Below are positions 26,443 to 34,655 of a stretch of DNA of 64,000 bases, in pieces. Source of the stretch: Antrihabitans spumae (GTDB lineage Bacteria; Actinomycetota; Actinomycetes; Mycobacteriales; Mycobacteriaceae); NCBI RefSeq assembly GCF_043944905.1, contig NZ_JBIMSN010000034.1:44467-108466 (forward strand). The letters are read 5' to 3'. The notes below the pieces were generated by a model. It was not told the origin of the DNA, did not search any database, and was given only the letters and a program-made list of their open reading frames with translations. A program made the translations under genes and the position numbers. The first letter of the stretch is position 1; the number at the start of each line of letters is the position of its first letter.

Positions 26443-26512
26443 GCGGCTACGCCGCTCGTGAGTCTTTTCGGAGGGTGGGCGCTCCAAAAGGACTCACGAG
26501 GCGCGGAGCGCC
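26443..26512. repeat. Palindromic intergenic element, copy 1
   Basis: CGTGAGTCTTTTCGGAG (26457-26473) pairs with CTCCAAAAGGACTCACG (26482-26498) around an eight-base loop. Small GC hairpins flank it on both sides (GCGGCTACGCCGC before, GGCGCGGAGCGCC after). It fills the whole gap between the stops of two convergent genes and probably serves as a bidirectional terminator. Related copies are at 49163 and 56526. Confidence 0.8.
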
Positions 26513-26514
26513 CG

Positions 26515-26913
26515 CTATAGCTTGCAGGGACTGTCGGGTCCGCGCAGGTAGGCCTCGACGTCCGCCTTGGTCGGATTGTCCTTCATCAGGCCGATGACCG
26601 GTTCGTCGTTGTTGACCTCGTCGAGGTAGTACCGCTTTTCTTTCTCACCCTGCTCGAACTCGACGAGGCAGTTGCCCAGCTTCACGTCCGCTTCGAACAC
26701 CTTCTTGTTGCTGCTCTTCTTCGGGCGCTTCTTGGACTTTGTTTTCGTTTTGGACGACGAGGCCTTCTCCGACCTGACGTCGGATACCGAGAAGCCTGCC
26801 TGCTCGAGTTGCTTCCGAAAGTCCTTCTCCTGCTTGGAGCAACCGGACAATGCCAGCATGACCGACATAGCGACAGCAACGATCGCCGCGCTCCTGTGAA
26901 CCTTGCGCGCCAT
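26515..26913 (-). CDS. Putative lipoprotein
   Basis: 132 residues. A basic N-terminus, a hydrophobic stretch and the lipobox LALSGC give a lipoprotein signal with Cys at about residue 24. The mature part contains a strikingly lysine/serine-rich stretch (KASSSKTKTKSKKRPKKSS) followed by a small domain with two cysteines (NCLVEF and DSPCKL). This resembles DUF4333-like mycobacterial lipoproteins but I cannot name the family. GAGGAGA precedes ATG 26913; the longer frame from 27024 is unsupported. Divergent from the cation efflux gene. Confidence 0.7.
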   Translation of the reverse strand: MARKVHRSAAIVAVAMSVMLALSGCSKQEKDFRKQLEQAGFSVSDVRSEKASSSKTKTKSKKRPKKSSNKKVFEADVKLGNCLVEFEQGEKEKRYYLDEVNNDEPVIGLMKDNPTKADVEAYLRGPDSPCKL

Positions 26914-27050
26914 GATGGTCTCCTCACCGCAGATCGGGCAATTCCCGCATTCAGCGCTAACCAGAATGACACCTCGCAGCCGTGAGCGCATGAAGTTGGT
27001 GCGCGCCAACGGTTCGCGTGCCAAATCTGCACGTTGCAGCGAACCTGGCC

Positions 27051-27056
27051 TACGGT
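27051..27056 (+). promoter_or_regulatory. Leaderless -10 box (TACGGT) for the cation efflux gene
   Basis: TACGGT ends six bases before ATG 27063, supporting that start over the GTG/TTG codons upstream in frame. Confidence 0.45.
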
Positions 27057-27062
27057 GAGCAG

Positions 27063-27998
27063 ATGGCCGACGCCGAGCAGGAATCCAGCCTCACCGTCGT
27101 ACTTGCTTTCGCCGCAAACCTGTTGATAGCACTGGCGAAATCGGTTGCGGCCGCCGTTACCGGATCGGCGTCGATGGTCGCCGAAGCAGCGCATTCCTGG
27201 GCAGACGCAGGCAACGAGGTCCTGCTACTGATCGCCAACAGACGCTCGTCGACGGCACCGGACGACGAGCATCCACTCGGTTACGGCCGCGAGGCCTACG
27301 TGTGGTCGATGTTCGCCGCACTCGGACTGTTCGCGCTCGGAGCCGGCGTGTCCATCACCCATGGCGTCCAGGAACTGTTCCACTCCGAACCGTCGAGCAA
27401 CTTCACCGTCGCCTACATCGTGCTCGGCATCTCGTTTGCACTCGAGGCGGTCTCCTTTCAACAGGCATATCGCCAGTTGCGCTCCGAGGCAGCCGATTTC
27501 GATCGCGACCTGTGGCAGCACGCGCTCAACACCTCCGACCCGACGGTACGAGCCGTGTTCGCCGAGGATGCCGCCGCTCTCATCGGGCTCGCCATCGCGT
27601 TCGTCGGCATCCTTTTGCACCAACTCACCGGGTCGCCGATTCCGGACGCGATCGGGTCCATCGCGGTCGGCATCCTGCTCGGCGTCGTCGCCATCTTGCT
27701 GATCGACCGCAATCGCCGCTTCCTCGTGGGCGAACAAGCAGCACCCGAGCTACGCAGCGTCGGGATCAAGGTATTGACCTCTTTGCCGGAGATCGACCGC
27801 GTCACCTTCCTGCGAATGGAATACCTGGGTCCGCGTCGGGTCCTGCTCGTCGCGACCGTCGACCTCGTCGGCGACCGGCCCGAATCCGAGATCGCACAAA
27901 CGTTGCGCGACTTGGAGTCCCGCATCGAGACGAGCGAGCACGTCGTCCGTGCGGTGCTCAGCCTCGCGACTGCTGCGGAGCCGACGATCACCGCCTGA
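27063..27998 (+). CDS. Cation diffusion facilitator (metal efflux) transporter
   Basis: 311 residues with about five membrane helices and a C-terminal cytoplasmic domain. VAEAAHSWADAGNEVLLL in the second helix carries the metal-site H-x3-D motif of CDF proteins, and the second site appears as VRAVFAEDAAALIGLAIAF, in which the usual D-x3-D pattern is altered to E-D. Exchanges divalent metal for protons. Ends 30 bases before the next SRPBCC gene, which has its own apparent promoter. Confidence 0.85.
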   Translation: MADAEQESSLTVVLAFAANLLIALAKSVAAAVTGSASMVAEAAHSWADAGNEVLLLIANRRSSTAPDDEHPLGYGREAYVWSMFAALGLFALGAGVSITHGVQELFHSEPSSNFTVAYIVLGISFALEAVSFQQAYRQLRSEAADFDRDLWQHALNTSDPTVRAVFAEDAAALIGLAIAFVGILLHQLTGSPIPDAIGSIAVGILLGVVAILLIDRNRRFLVGEQAAPELRSVGIKVLTSLPEIDRVTFLRMEYLGPRRVLLVATVDLVGDRPESEIAQTLRDLESRIETSEHVVRAVLSLATAAEPTITA

Positions 27999-28015
27999 TG
28001 TGGTGCCGTCGCAGG

Positions 28016-28021
28016 TACCCT
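28016..28021 (+). promoter_or_regulatory. Leaderless -10 box (TACCCT) for the SRPBCC gene
   Basis: TACCCT ends seven bases before ATG 28029, and no ribosome-binding site is present. Confidence 0.4.
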
Positions 28022-28028
28022 CTCTGTC

Positions 28029-28481
28029 ATGGCAGCCTTCACACAAACGCGCACAACGGCAATCAAGGCCGATGCAGCAGCAATTCACAAGCTGCTCAAC
28101 GACTTCCATCAGTGGGGTGCATGGTCTCCATGGGAGAAGCTCGATCCCCAACTGCAGCGACAGTTCGCAGGCGCCGAGCAGGGCGCAGGTGCAAAATACT
28201 CCTGGGAGGGGAACAAGAAGGTCGGCTCGGGCAGGATGGAGATCACCGACTCCACTGCAGATCGGATCGACATCGACCTCGAGTTCATCAAGCCGTTCAA
28301 AGCGTCCAACAAGACAATCTTCGAGTTGAAGCCGACCGCGGGCGGAACCGAACTGTCCTGGACCATGACGGGCAAGCGCAACCTCGCCATGGAGATCGCG
28401 GGAAAGCTGTTCTTCGACAAGGCAATCGCCAAAGACTTCGACAAGGGTCTTGCCGACATCAAGCAGTTGGCAGAAGGCTGA
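28029..28481 (+). CDS. SRPBCC (polyketide cyclase/START-like) protein
   Basis: 150 residues: HKLLNDFHQWGAWSPWEKLDP, GAGAKYSWEGNKKVGSGRMEI and GGTELSWTMTGKRN are the conserved blocks of this widespread ligand-binding family, often seen as single-domain proteins of unknown role. It has no signal peptide, so it is cytoplasmic. Followed 17 bases later by a small hypothetical gene on the same strand. Confidence 0.85.
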   Translation: MAAFTQTRTTAIKADAAAIHKLLNDFHQWGAWSPWEKLDPQLQRQFAGAEQGAGAKYSWEGNKKVGSGRMEITDSTADRIDIDLEFIKPFKASNKTIFELKPTAGGTELSWTMTGKRNLAMEIAGKLFFDKAIAKDFDKGLADIKQLAEG

Positions 28482-28498
28482 TCTGCTTCAGTCGTCCC

Positions 28499-28786
28499 AT
28501 GAGCGGACCTGACGGCATCGACTGGGCGTGGGCACAGCGGACGAGTGGAAACCTCGATCGTCGCCAAAAGCTACAGCTGTCGGCAACGTTGGCGCGGTCG
28601 CTACCCGCATTCACCCTCAGTGCCGTCCGCACTCGAGTAGGACTGCGAGGCAGTGGCTCCCTCGATTTCGCGGCAGCACGGGTAGACGAACTGCTGCAAC
28701 GGCATCCGCGACTCGGCCTCAAGAAGCACATGGCGGCCGCGTGGCTCGACGAGAGCAAAGCGGTGCCCAACGGGAGAGCCAACTAG
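28499..28786 (+). CDS. Hypothetical protein, 95 residues
   Basis: Begins MSGPDGIDWAWAQRTSGNLD and ends with a basic helical segment (LLQRHPRLGLKKHMAAAWLD). No membrane helix or recognised motif. The frame is open far upstream, but that part is a shadow of the efflux gene. Codon use fits the neighbours. No ribosome-binding site was found before the ATG. Probably real and co-transcribed with the SRPBCC gene, but function is unknown. Confidence 0.5.
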   Translation: MSGPDGIDWAWAQRTSGNLDRRQKLQLSATLARSLPAFTLSAVRTRVGLRGSGSLDFAAARVDELLQRHPRLGLKKHMAAAWLDESKAVPNGRAN

Positions 28787-28900
28787 GCCAGGCGCTACGC
28801 GATGTTCCCGCTGCTGATCCGGCAGGCGCAGTTCCTCGAGTAAGGGCTATCAGTCCCTGTTGCGATTCCCCTGCTGGTCGAACTCCTAGTCGCCCTACCA

Positions 28901-29024
28901 CTGGAATCCCGGGAATTCCAGCCAACTGCGCAGCATACGTTGACACTTCGCACGCCCTCGGACACGTCACAGGGGTTGCGCAGTGCGAGAACGTGTTGCG
29001 CAGTGCGACAACGTGTCGCGCAGT
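28901..29024. repeat. Palindrome and 20-base tandem repeat in a gene-free stretch
   Basis: The 259 bases between 28787 and 29045 hold no gene. CTGGAATCCCGGGAATTCCAG (28901-28921; 21 bases) is a near-perfect palindrome. Further on, GTTGCGCAGTGCGA with a variable base and AACGT repeats at 28975-28994 and 28995-29014, and a partial third unit follows to 29024. The function is unknown; it lies between convergent genes. Confidence 0.55.
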
Positions 29025-29045
29025 CTAGCCGGCGAACGAGCGCAC

Positions 29046-29870
29046 TCAGCCCTTGAAGTAGACGACCTGGTGACTGGTAGCGAGCAGGTTCTTTCCGACT
29101 CCCCACAATTGCGCGGTCTGATCGAAATACCCTGCGCCGAAAGCTTGTCCGCGCGCGGTGCCGAGGATGTAGTCGGTGCCGTATGCCGCCAGTGTTGCGG
29201 CGTCTGCGTGGAAGTACGTCGTCATCGAGACCGTTCCAGCGACGGTGGGTCGGCCCAACCGCCGGAAGATGCGCGGGTAGAAAGCATCTGCCATCGACGT
29301 CAATGCCGGGAAATCGAGTGGGCGAACAGGCTTGTCGCGCAACCACAGCGTCGATACCGAATCCGAGTTCTCGGACCCGTCGAGTTCCATCAAACCGCCC
29401 TCGACGAACCGCATCTCGTAATTCTGCGGCCAGGCGTAGACGTCCGGAAACGATTGCTCGGCAATGGTTTCCGCGTCGGGAACCGATGGAAACGTCGCTT
29501 CGGTCGCCGACCAGGTCGAGCGCCGAAAGCCGAACACAGCAGTCGCTGTCGTGACTGCAGCGCCGTCCTGGCTTATCTCGACGGACCAGTGCTGGGTCGC
29601 GCGATTGGTGCGCACCGGCCGCACGCTCAGGTCGAAGTCTCCGTAGCTGATCGGACCGAGGAAGTTCACCGTCAACGAGACCGGATCGCCGATCACGTCA
29701 GGATGTCGCTGAATAGCCCGCACCACAACGGCAGCCGTCGCGCCACCGAACGGTCCGACCATGTTGGCGTATTCGGGAGTCGTTCGGCCCGAAAGCTTTT
29801 CGCCGGAACCGGTCAATTCCAGCGCATCGTCGACACTATGTATCTCCGAATCAGGCAACGCCGACCACAC
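29046..29870 (-). CDS. Acyl-CoA thioesterase-like (double hotdog) protein
   Basis: 274 residues with the TesB-like arrangement of two hotdog domains: MVGPFGGATAAVVVRAIQRH and NFLGPISYGDFDLSVRPVRT in the first, MTTYFHADAATLAAYGTDYI in the second. Expected to hydrolyse acyl-CoA to free fatty acid and CoA. GTG 29870 overlaps the patatin gene by 20 bases; TTG 29858 is an alternative with an eight-base overlap. Last gene of an overlapping operon with PEP carboxykinase and patatin. Confidence 0.8.
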   Translation of the reverse strand: MWSALPDSEIHSVDDALELTGSGEKLSGRTTPEYANMVGPFGGATAAVVVRAIQRHPDVIGDPVSLTVNFLGPISYGDFDLSVRPVRTNRATQHWSVEISQDGAAVTTATAVFGFRRSTWSATEATFPSVPDAETIAEQSFPDVYAWPQNYEMRFVEGGLMELDGSENSDSVSTLWLRDKPVRPLDFPALTSMADAFYPRIFRRLGRPTVAGTVSMTTYFHADAATLAAYGTDYILGTARGQAFGAGYFDQTAQLWGVGKNLLATSHQVVYFKG

Positions 29871-30717
29871 GACCCAAGCGCTCCGCCGCAGCCTTGCCGT
29901 CGACGATTCCCGCTTCGAACGCCGGGATTCGTTGCGAATCGTCGAACGCGCTGAGCGGACTGATGGGGGTCTGCGGTCGCAGCACCTCGGTGTCGATGCC
30001 ACGTTCGATCAACTCGGCGACCTCACGGTCGGTCGACCTGTTGAAGGCGACGCCCATCGGGTCGCTACCGCCCAGCGGCGACACGACCACAACGGCGTCC
30101 AAGCCGGCGTCGAGCAAAAGGTCCGCGCTCGTCGGCGACCAAAGACCACCGTCGACGTACTTCGTTCCGTCGATCTCGACTGCCGGGAACACACCGGGGA
30201 CCGCGCACGAGGACGCGACGACGGAGGGAAGCGGCGCGGAGTCCGCCGCCGACCACAGCTTGCGTCGGCCTGTCTCGACATCGACGGACACGATTCGAAG
30301 CGACGGTGCCCAGGTGCGCTCGCCGAGTTCTTCGGTGAACGCCTCGACCCACGCCGCTTCGGTCATCGTCCGTGAGCCGAGCGACAGCTGCGCGATCGCG
30401 CTCGTCGAGGATTCGTCGAACTCTTTCACCGACATCCACCGAATGAACACCTGCGCGTTGACGCCGCCGTCACCGTCGTTCTTCGGTTTGCCGTTCAGCT
30501 CGAGCGGCGACCGCTCAGGATCGGCGACAAGGCCAGCCAACTCCGATGGTGCGATCCCGCCGAGGACCAGCGATCCGACGATCGACCCTGCCGAGGTGCC
30601 GACTACAACGTCAGCAGAGGTCAGATCGACACCGGCGTCGGCAAGACCGACGATGACGCCTGCCTCCCACGCCAATCCGGTGACCCCGCCACCGGCGAGT
30701 ACGAGACCCCAGCTCAC
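29851..30717 (-). CDS. Patatin-like phospholipase
   Basis: 288 residues. LVLAGGGVTGLAWEAG is the oxyanion loop, GTSAGSIVGS carries the nucleophile serine (G-x-S-x-G), and VDGGLWSP carries the catalytic aspartate of the Ser-Asp dyad. Lacks a signal peptide, so probably cytoplasmic or membrane-peripheral lipid acyl hydrolase. Its GTG start overlaps the PEP carboxykinase stop (GTGA). Confidence 0.88.
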   Translation of the reverse strand: MSWGLVLAGGGVTGLAWEAGVIVGLADAGVDLTSADVVVGTSAGSIVGSLVLGGIAPSELAGLVADPERSPLELNGKPKNDGDGGVNAQVFIRWMSVKEFDESSTSAIAQLSLGSRTMTEAAWVEAFTEELGERTWAPSLRIVSVDVETGRRKLWSAADSAPLPSVVASSCAVPGVFPAVEIDGTKYVDGGLWSPTSADLLLDAGLDAVVVVSPLGGSDPMGVAFNRSTDREVAELIERGIDTEVLRPQTPISPLSAFDDSQRIPAFEAGIVDGKAAAERLGRVVGVA

Positions 30718-32571
30718 GCCGGTTCGCCGCTGAGGCGCTCCTTCAGCGACTCGAACTCGTCGCGAATACCGGACGGCAACTTGTCACCGATGAACTCGAA
30801 CCATTCTTCGATGAGCGGAATTTCCTTCTTCCACTCCTCGACGTCGACCTTGAGCGCTTCATCGACGTCATCGGTATCGACATCGAGCCCTGCCAGGTCC
30901 ATCTGCGCCGCGGTCGGAACGTTGCCGATCGGTGTGGCGACAGCATCCGCGCGACCCTCGATGCGGTCGACGATCCACTCCAGCACGCGGGAGTTCTCGC
31001 CGAATCCTGGCCACAGGAAGCGACCGTCGGCACCGCGGCGGAACCAGTTGACGTAGAAGATCTTCGGCAACTTCTGGGCATCGGCATTCTTGCCGATGTT
31101 GATCCAGTGACCGAGGTAGTCGCCCACGTTGTAGCCGATGAACGGAATCATCGCCATCGGATCGCGGCGGANNNNNNNNNNNNNNNNNNNNNNNNNNNNN
31201 NNNNNNNNNNNNNNNNNNNNNNNTCGCGCCCATGAACACACCGTGCTGCCAGTCGAAGGACTCGGTCACCAGCGGGACCGTCGACTTGCGACGTCCACCG
31301 AACAGAATTGCCGAGATCGGCACACCCTTCGGGTCGTCCCATTCGGGAGCCAAGGTCGGGCACTGCGACATCGGGGTGCAGTAGCGCGAGTTCGGATGCG
31401 CTGCCTTTTCCTCCGACTCGCGATCCCAGTCGTGGCCCTTCCAGTCGATCAGGTGATCGGGGTCGCCTTCGAGACCTTCCCACCAGACGTCGCCGTCGTC
31501 GGTGAGAGCAACGTTGGTGTAGACGGTGTTGCCGCCTTCGACGGTCTTCATCGCGTTCGGATTCGACGACCAGTTGGTGCCGGGGGCAACGCCGAAGAAG
31601 CCGAACTCGGGGTTGACGGCGTAGAGCTGGCCGTCGTCACCGAACCGCATCCAGGCGATGTCGTCGCCGAGGGTTTCCGCACGCCAGCCGGGAACGGTCG
31701 GCTGGATCATGGCGAGGTTGGTCTTGCCACACGCGCTCGGGAACGCGGCCGCGACGTAGAACGACTTGTTCTCCGGCGAGATCAGCTTCAGGATCAGCAT
31801 GTGCTCGGCGAGCCAGCCCTCGTCGTGGGCCATCGCCGACGCGATACGCAGCGAGTAGCACTTCTTGCCGAGCAACGCGTTGCCGCCGTAGCCCGAGCCG
31901 AAGCTCCAGATTTCGCGGTCTTCCGGGAAGTGGGTGATGTATTTAGTCGAGTTGCATGGCCAGGGCACGTCAGCCTGACCGTCTTCGAGAGGCGCGCCGA
32001 CCGAGTGCAATGCCTTGACGAACGGCTTGTCTGTGCCGAGCTTCTCGAGTGCCGCAGCACCCATGCGGGTCATGACCTTCATCGAGACGACCACGTACTC
32101 GGAGTCGGTGATCTCGACACCGAGCTTCGGGTCCTCCGCACCGAGCGGGCCCATGCAGAACGGGACGACCCACATCGTGCGACCGCGCATCGAACCGCGG
32201 TACAGCTCCGACATGGTCGCGCGCATCTCGGTGGGATCGATCCAGTTGTTCGTCGGGCCTGCGCCCTCGGGAGTGCGCGAACAGATGTAGGTGCGCGACT
32301 CGACACGAGCGACGTCCGTCGGATCCGACAACGCGAGGAACGAGTTCGGCTTCTTGTCAGGATTGAGCTGCTTGAAGGTGCCTGCCTCGACGAGCTGGGC
32401 CGTCAGCCGGTCCCATTCTTCTTCGGAACCATCTGCGAATACGACGCGTGCGGGTTGGGTGAGCTCGGCGATCTCCTGGACCCACGCCAGCAGCTCTTTG
32501 TGCTGAGTAGGAGGCTGGGCTGAAGCTCCGCCCGTTGGGCCGTCGACACCTGGAATGGTCGCTGAGGTCAT
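30714..32571 (-). CDS. pckG: GTP-dependent phosphoenolpyruvate carboxykinase, interrupted by an assembly gap
   Basis: Converts oxaloacetate and GTP to phosphoenolpyruvate, the first committed step of gluconeogenesis. FPSACGKTNLAM is the GTP-binding P-loop of the GTP-specific family; WPCNSTKYITHFP, GSGYGGNALLGKK and PGFGENSRVLEWIVDRIEG are intact. A run of 52 N (31172-31223) removes the segment between GVFMGA and RRDPMAM, and the two sides are in different frames. The M. tuberculosis protein has 17 residues there, which would need 48 missing bases rather than 52. The true length would then be about 617 residues. ATG 32571 has GGGAGAG upstream. Overlaps the patatin gene. Confidence 0.93.
31172..31223. 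other. Assembly gap (52 N)
   Basis: Unsequenced bases inside pckG. The length is not compatible with an uninterrupted frame, so it is an estimate; about 48 bases would restore the protein. Confidence 0.98.
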
Positions 32572-32821
32572 CAAACTCTCCCTGAGGTGGGGCCGGAACC
32601 GGAGCTTCGGCGCTGGCTGGCACCGCATCCCCAGTTTCCCCCTGTCGGCGGGGGGCTACCCGTTTCGTCCGCTCTTACAAACTTCGTGAAGCGGTCCTGC
32701 ACGGGGCCGGGGTTCCTAGCCCTAGAGGTTAACGTGTGCTACGCCAACCGCAGAATCGGGTCGTGTCCGATTCTCGACCTTTTGTTTCAACGCCACGCCG
32801 ACCGGTTTGCACCGGCGAAAA
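32572..32821 (-). promoter_or_regulatory. Upstream region of pckG
   Basis: 250 bases without a gene. It must hold the pckG promoter. A small hairpin (CCCCC at 32638-32642 with GGGGG at 32650-32654) lies within the likely leader; I do not recognise a known riboswitch. An AT-rich patch near 32815-32830 follows the neighbouring gene. Confidence 0.35.
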
Positions 32822-33127
32822 TTATTCGCCCAGTTTACCGTTATCAGTGCGTTTCCAGTGCGTCTCGCCGTCCTCAGAGTGGTGAAACTCCCACGCCGCG
32901 AAGTCCCCGTCGGTGTCGACGATGGTGAGGTGATCGGCGAAGCCGTCGAGATCGGTATCGGTCGCTACGACGAGGGCATCGTCGGTGTGAAACGTCCCCG
33001 TATCGAGGGTGCCGTCGGCATCGATGTCGTGGCCCGGAGTGTCGAGTTCGACCGCACCCAAGTTCTCCAACGGGGTCGACGCATCCGTCAGCTCCGGAAT
33101 TCCCGGAAACTCGTTCGACTCGATCAT
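32822..33127 (-). CDS. Small acidic DUF6802-like protein
   Basis: 101 residues, strongly acidic. Repeated D-x-D-x-D stretches (DIDADGTLDTGTF, DTDLDGFADHLTIVDTDGD) resemble calcium-binding aspartate loops found in small actinobacterial DUF6802 proteins. No signal peptide. ATG 33127 has GGGAG seven bases upstream; the longer frame is a shadow of the neighbouring gene. The function is unknown. It lies between pckG and the GTPase pair. Confidence 0.65.
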   Translation of the reverse strand: MIESNEFPGIPELTDASTPLENLGAVELDTPGHDIDADGTLDTGTFHTDDALVVATDTDLDGFADHLTIVDTDGDFAAWEFHHSEDGETHWKRTDNGKLGE

Positions 33128-33176
33128 CAGTGTGCTCCCACGGTCGGCTCCCAAAGAACGGCTCACAAAGGTCGGC

Positions 33177-34655
33177 TCACACTGTTCGACGCACGCCGAC
33201 CCGTCGCGGTTCCATCTCGGCTGGAGGCTGTGCACCGAGAACGTCCAGATCCCGCTCACACGAGGCGAGTTGAGCCGTCGTTCGTGCGTTGAGCTGCCGT
33301 ATTTCGGCGTCGATCCGCGCAACCTCCTGGTCGATGAGGATCTGCCGCGCCGAACTGTCCCGCACCACACGATCGGCGAGGTCGGCCTCCGCACCGACGA
33401 CTGCACCGACGACCCGTTGTTCGAGCGCAGATTTGAGCGTGACAAGCACGTCGGCTGTCCATTGCCGCAGATGCGCACGATCGGCGACCAGGCTGCGTGA
33501 CCTCGTGAGCCACCAGGCGGCGAACCCGCCGAGCAGCAGCGTGATCGGAATGCTCGCGATGTCGAGAGCCGGGACGATCGACAGCGGTGCGACGGCCAAC
33601 CTGCCTATCCCGAACCCTGCCGATGCGCCGACCAGGACCATCATTCTGTCTTCGATCCCGTGCCGACGAGGCTCGGGTCCGGCACCGAGGTCGGGCGCGG
33701 ATGGCAATCGCAGCCCGTAGCTCGACGCGTCTCCCGATACGCCTGTCGGTTCGAGTCTGCCGAGTACTGCGCTCTGCACGGCACCGACCCTGGCCACTAC
33801 GGACTCGTCCGTCTGCGCGACGACCGAAGTGACGATGCTGTCGAGTCGCCCGGGAAATTCCGCCACCTCGGTGCGGTCCGCACGCTCGATCTCGGTTCGC
33901 GCGCCGACGTTGACCGACCTCACCCGATTACCGACCTCGTGCAGCAGTTCGTGCCGCGCCAACTGGATCTGGCTGCGCAGTATCGCCATCGACTCGACAC
34001 GGCCACCGTCACGACGTGCGACTAGCGCGGTTCGCTCGTTCCGCAGCGCTGCCGCCTCCGTCGATGCGCGGAGGTCGGCAGCCTTCGTGGCGATACGACG
34101 TCGGGCCTCGCCAACAACGGCAGTAGTCGCGTGCCGCAGTTGCAGCGCACGCGCCGACGCAGGATCGGCTCCGAGCACGCCGCCGAGCTCGCGCACCAGA
34201 TCTGTCGGCGCGGATTCGCCACCCACCGGCCAGATTCGGGCATCGCCGAAGCGTGCGGTGTGCGCCCCCAGAAGCCTGATATTGCGATCGCGAACGATCC
34301 GCCAATCCGCGTGTGCGTCGATTCCGGTCAACGCGAACACGACCGGCTGCCCGGCGGCACTCGACCGTGTGACAAGTTCGAGTTCGGTACGGCCGATCGG
34401 CGCGGCAGCGTCGAAGCGAACGACGAGCACCGACGCCGCCTCCGGCGAATCGACGAACCGCAATCCGGGGTCGGCCTTGGCGAGTTCGTCGTGCAACACA
34501 CCGTCGACGTCTCCGACGACTGCGACGCGACCGTCTGTTGCGGAGGTATGTCTGATCGCGACGAGCTGATCGACGCCTATCGGATGCCAGCGTTGCAACA
34601 CTGCTTCGACGGCCGGGGAAACGAGTTCGTCGAGCTTCGGACTCCGATCAGTCAT
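33177..34655 (-). CDS. Membrane protein paired with a dynamin-like GTPase (Rv0210-like)
   Basis: 492 residues. An N-terminal alpha/beta domain resembles a GTPase fold (VAVVGDVDGVLHDEL, VVFALTGIDAHADW) but lacks a proper P-loop and N-K-x-D. A long helical part follows, then two closely spaced membrane helices near residues 345-395 (LAVAPLSIVPALDIASIPIT, LLLGGFAAWWLTRSR) and a charged coiled-coil tail. This matches bacterial dynamin-like paired proteins and the position of Rv0210. The ATG overlaps the upstream GTPase stop by eight bases. Likely a partner of that GTPase in membrane remodelling, an inference. Confidence 0.65.
   Translation of the reverse strand: MTDRSPKLDELVSPAVEAVLQRWHPIGVDQLVAIRHTSATDGRVAVVGDVDGVLHDELAKADPGLRFVDSPEAASVLVVRFDAAAPIGRTELELVTRSSAAGQPVVFALTGIDAHADWRIVRDRNIRLLGAHTARFGDARIWPVGGESAPTDLVRELGGVLGADPASARALQLRHATTAVVGEARRRIATKAADLRASTEAAALRNERTALVARRDGGRVESMAILRSQIQLARHELLHEVGNRVRSVNVGARTEIERADRTEVAEFPGRLDSIVTSVVAQTDESVVARVGAVQSAVLGRLEPTGVSGDASSYGLRLPSAPDLGAGPEPRRHGIEDRMMVLVGASAGFGIGRLAVAPLSIVPALDIASIPITLLLGGFAAWWLTRSRSLVADRAHLRQWTADVLVTLKSALEQRVVGAVVGAEADLADRVVRDSSARQILIDQEVARIDAEIRQLNARTTAQLASCERDLDVLGAQPPAEMEPRRVGVRRTV

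Noticed and set aside
27302..28498. N-terminal extension of the hypothetical gene at 28499
   Set aside because: The frame is open far upstream, but that part overlaps the efflux and SRPBCC genes out of frame. Only the segment after 28499 is free of a real gene.
32630..32660. Possible riboswitch in the pckG leader
   Set aside because: Only one short C5/G5 hairpin is visible and no known aptamer sequence matches; insufficient for a call.
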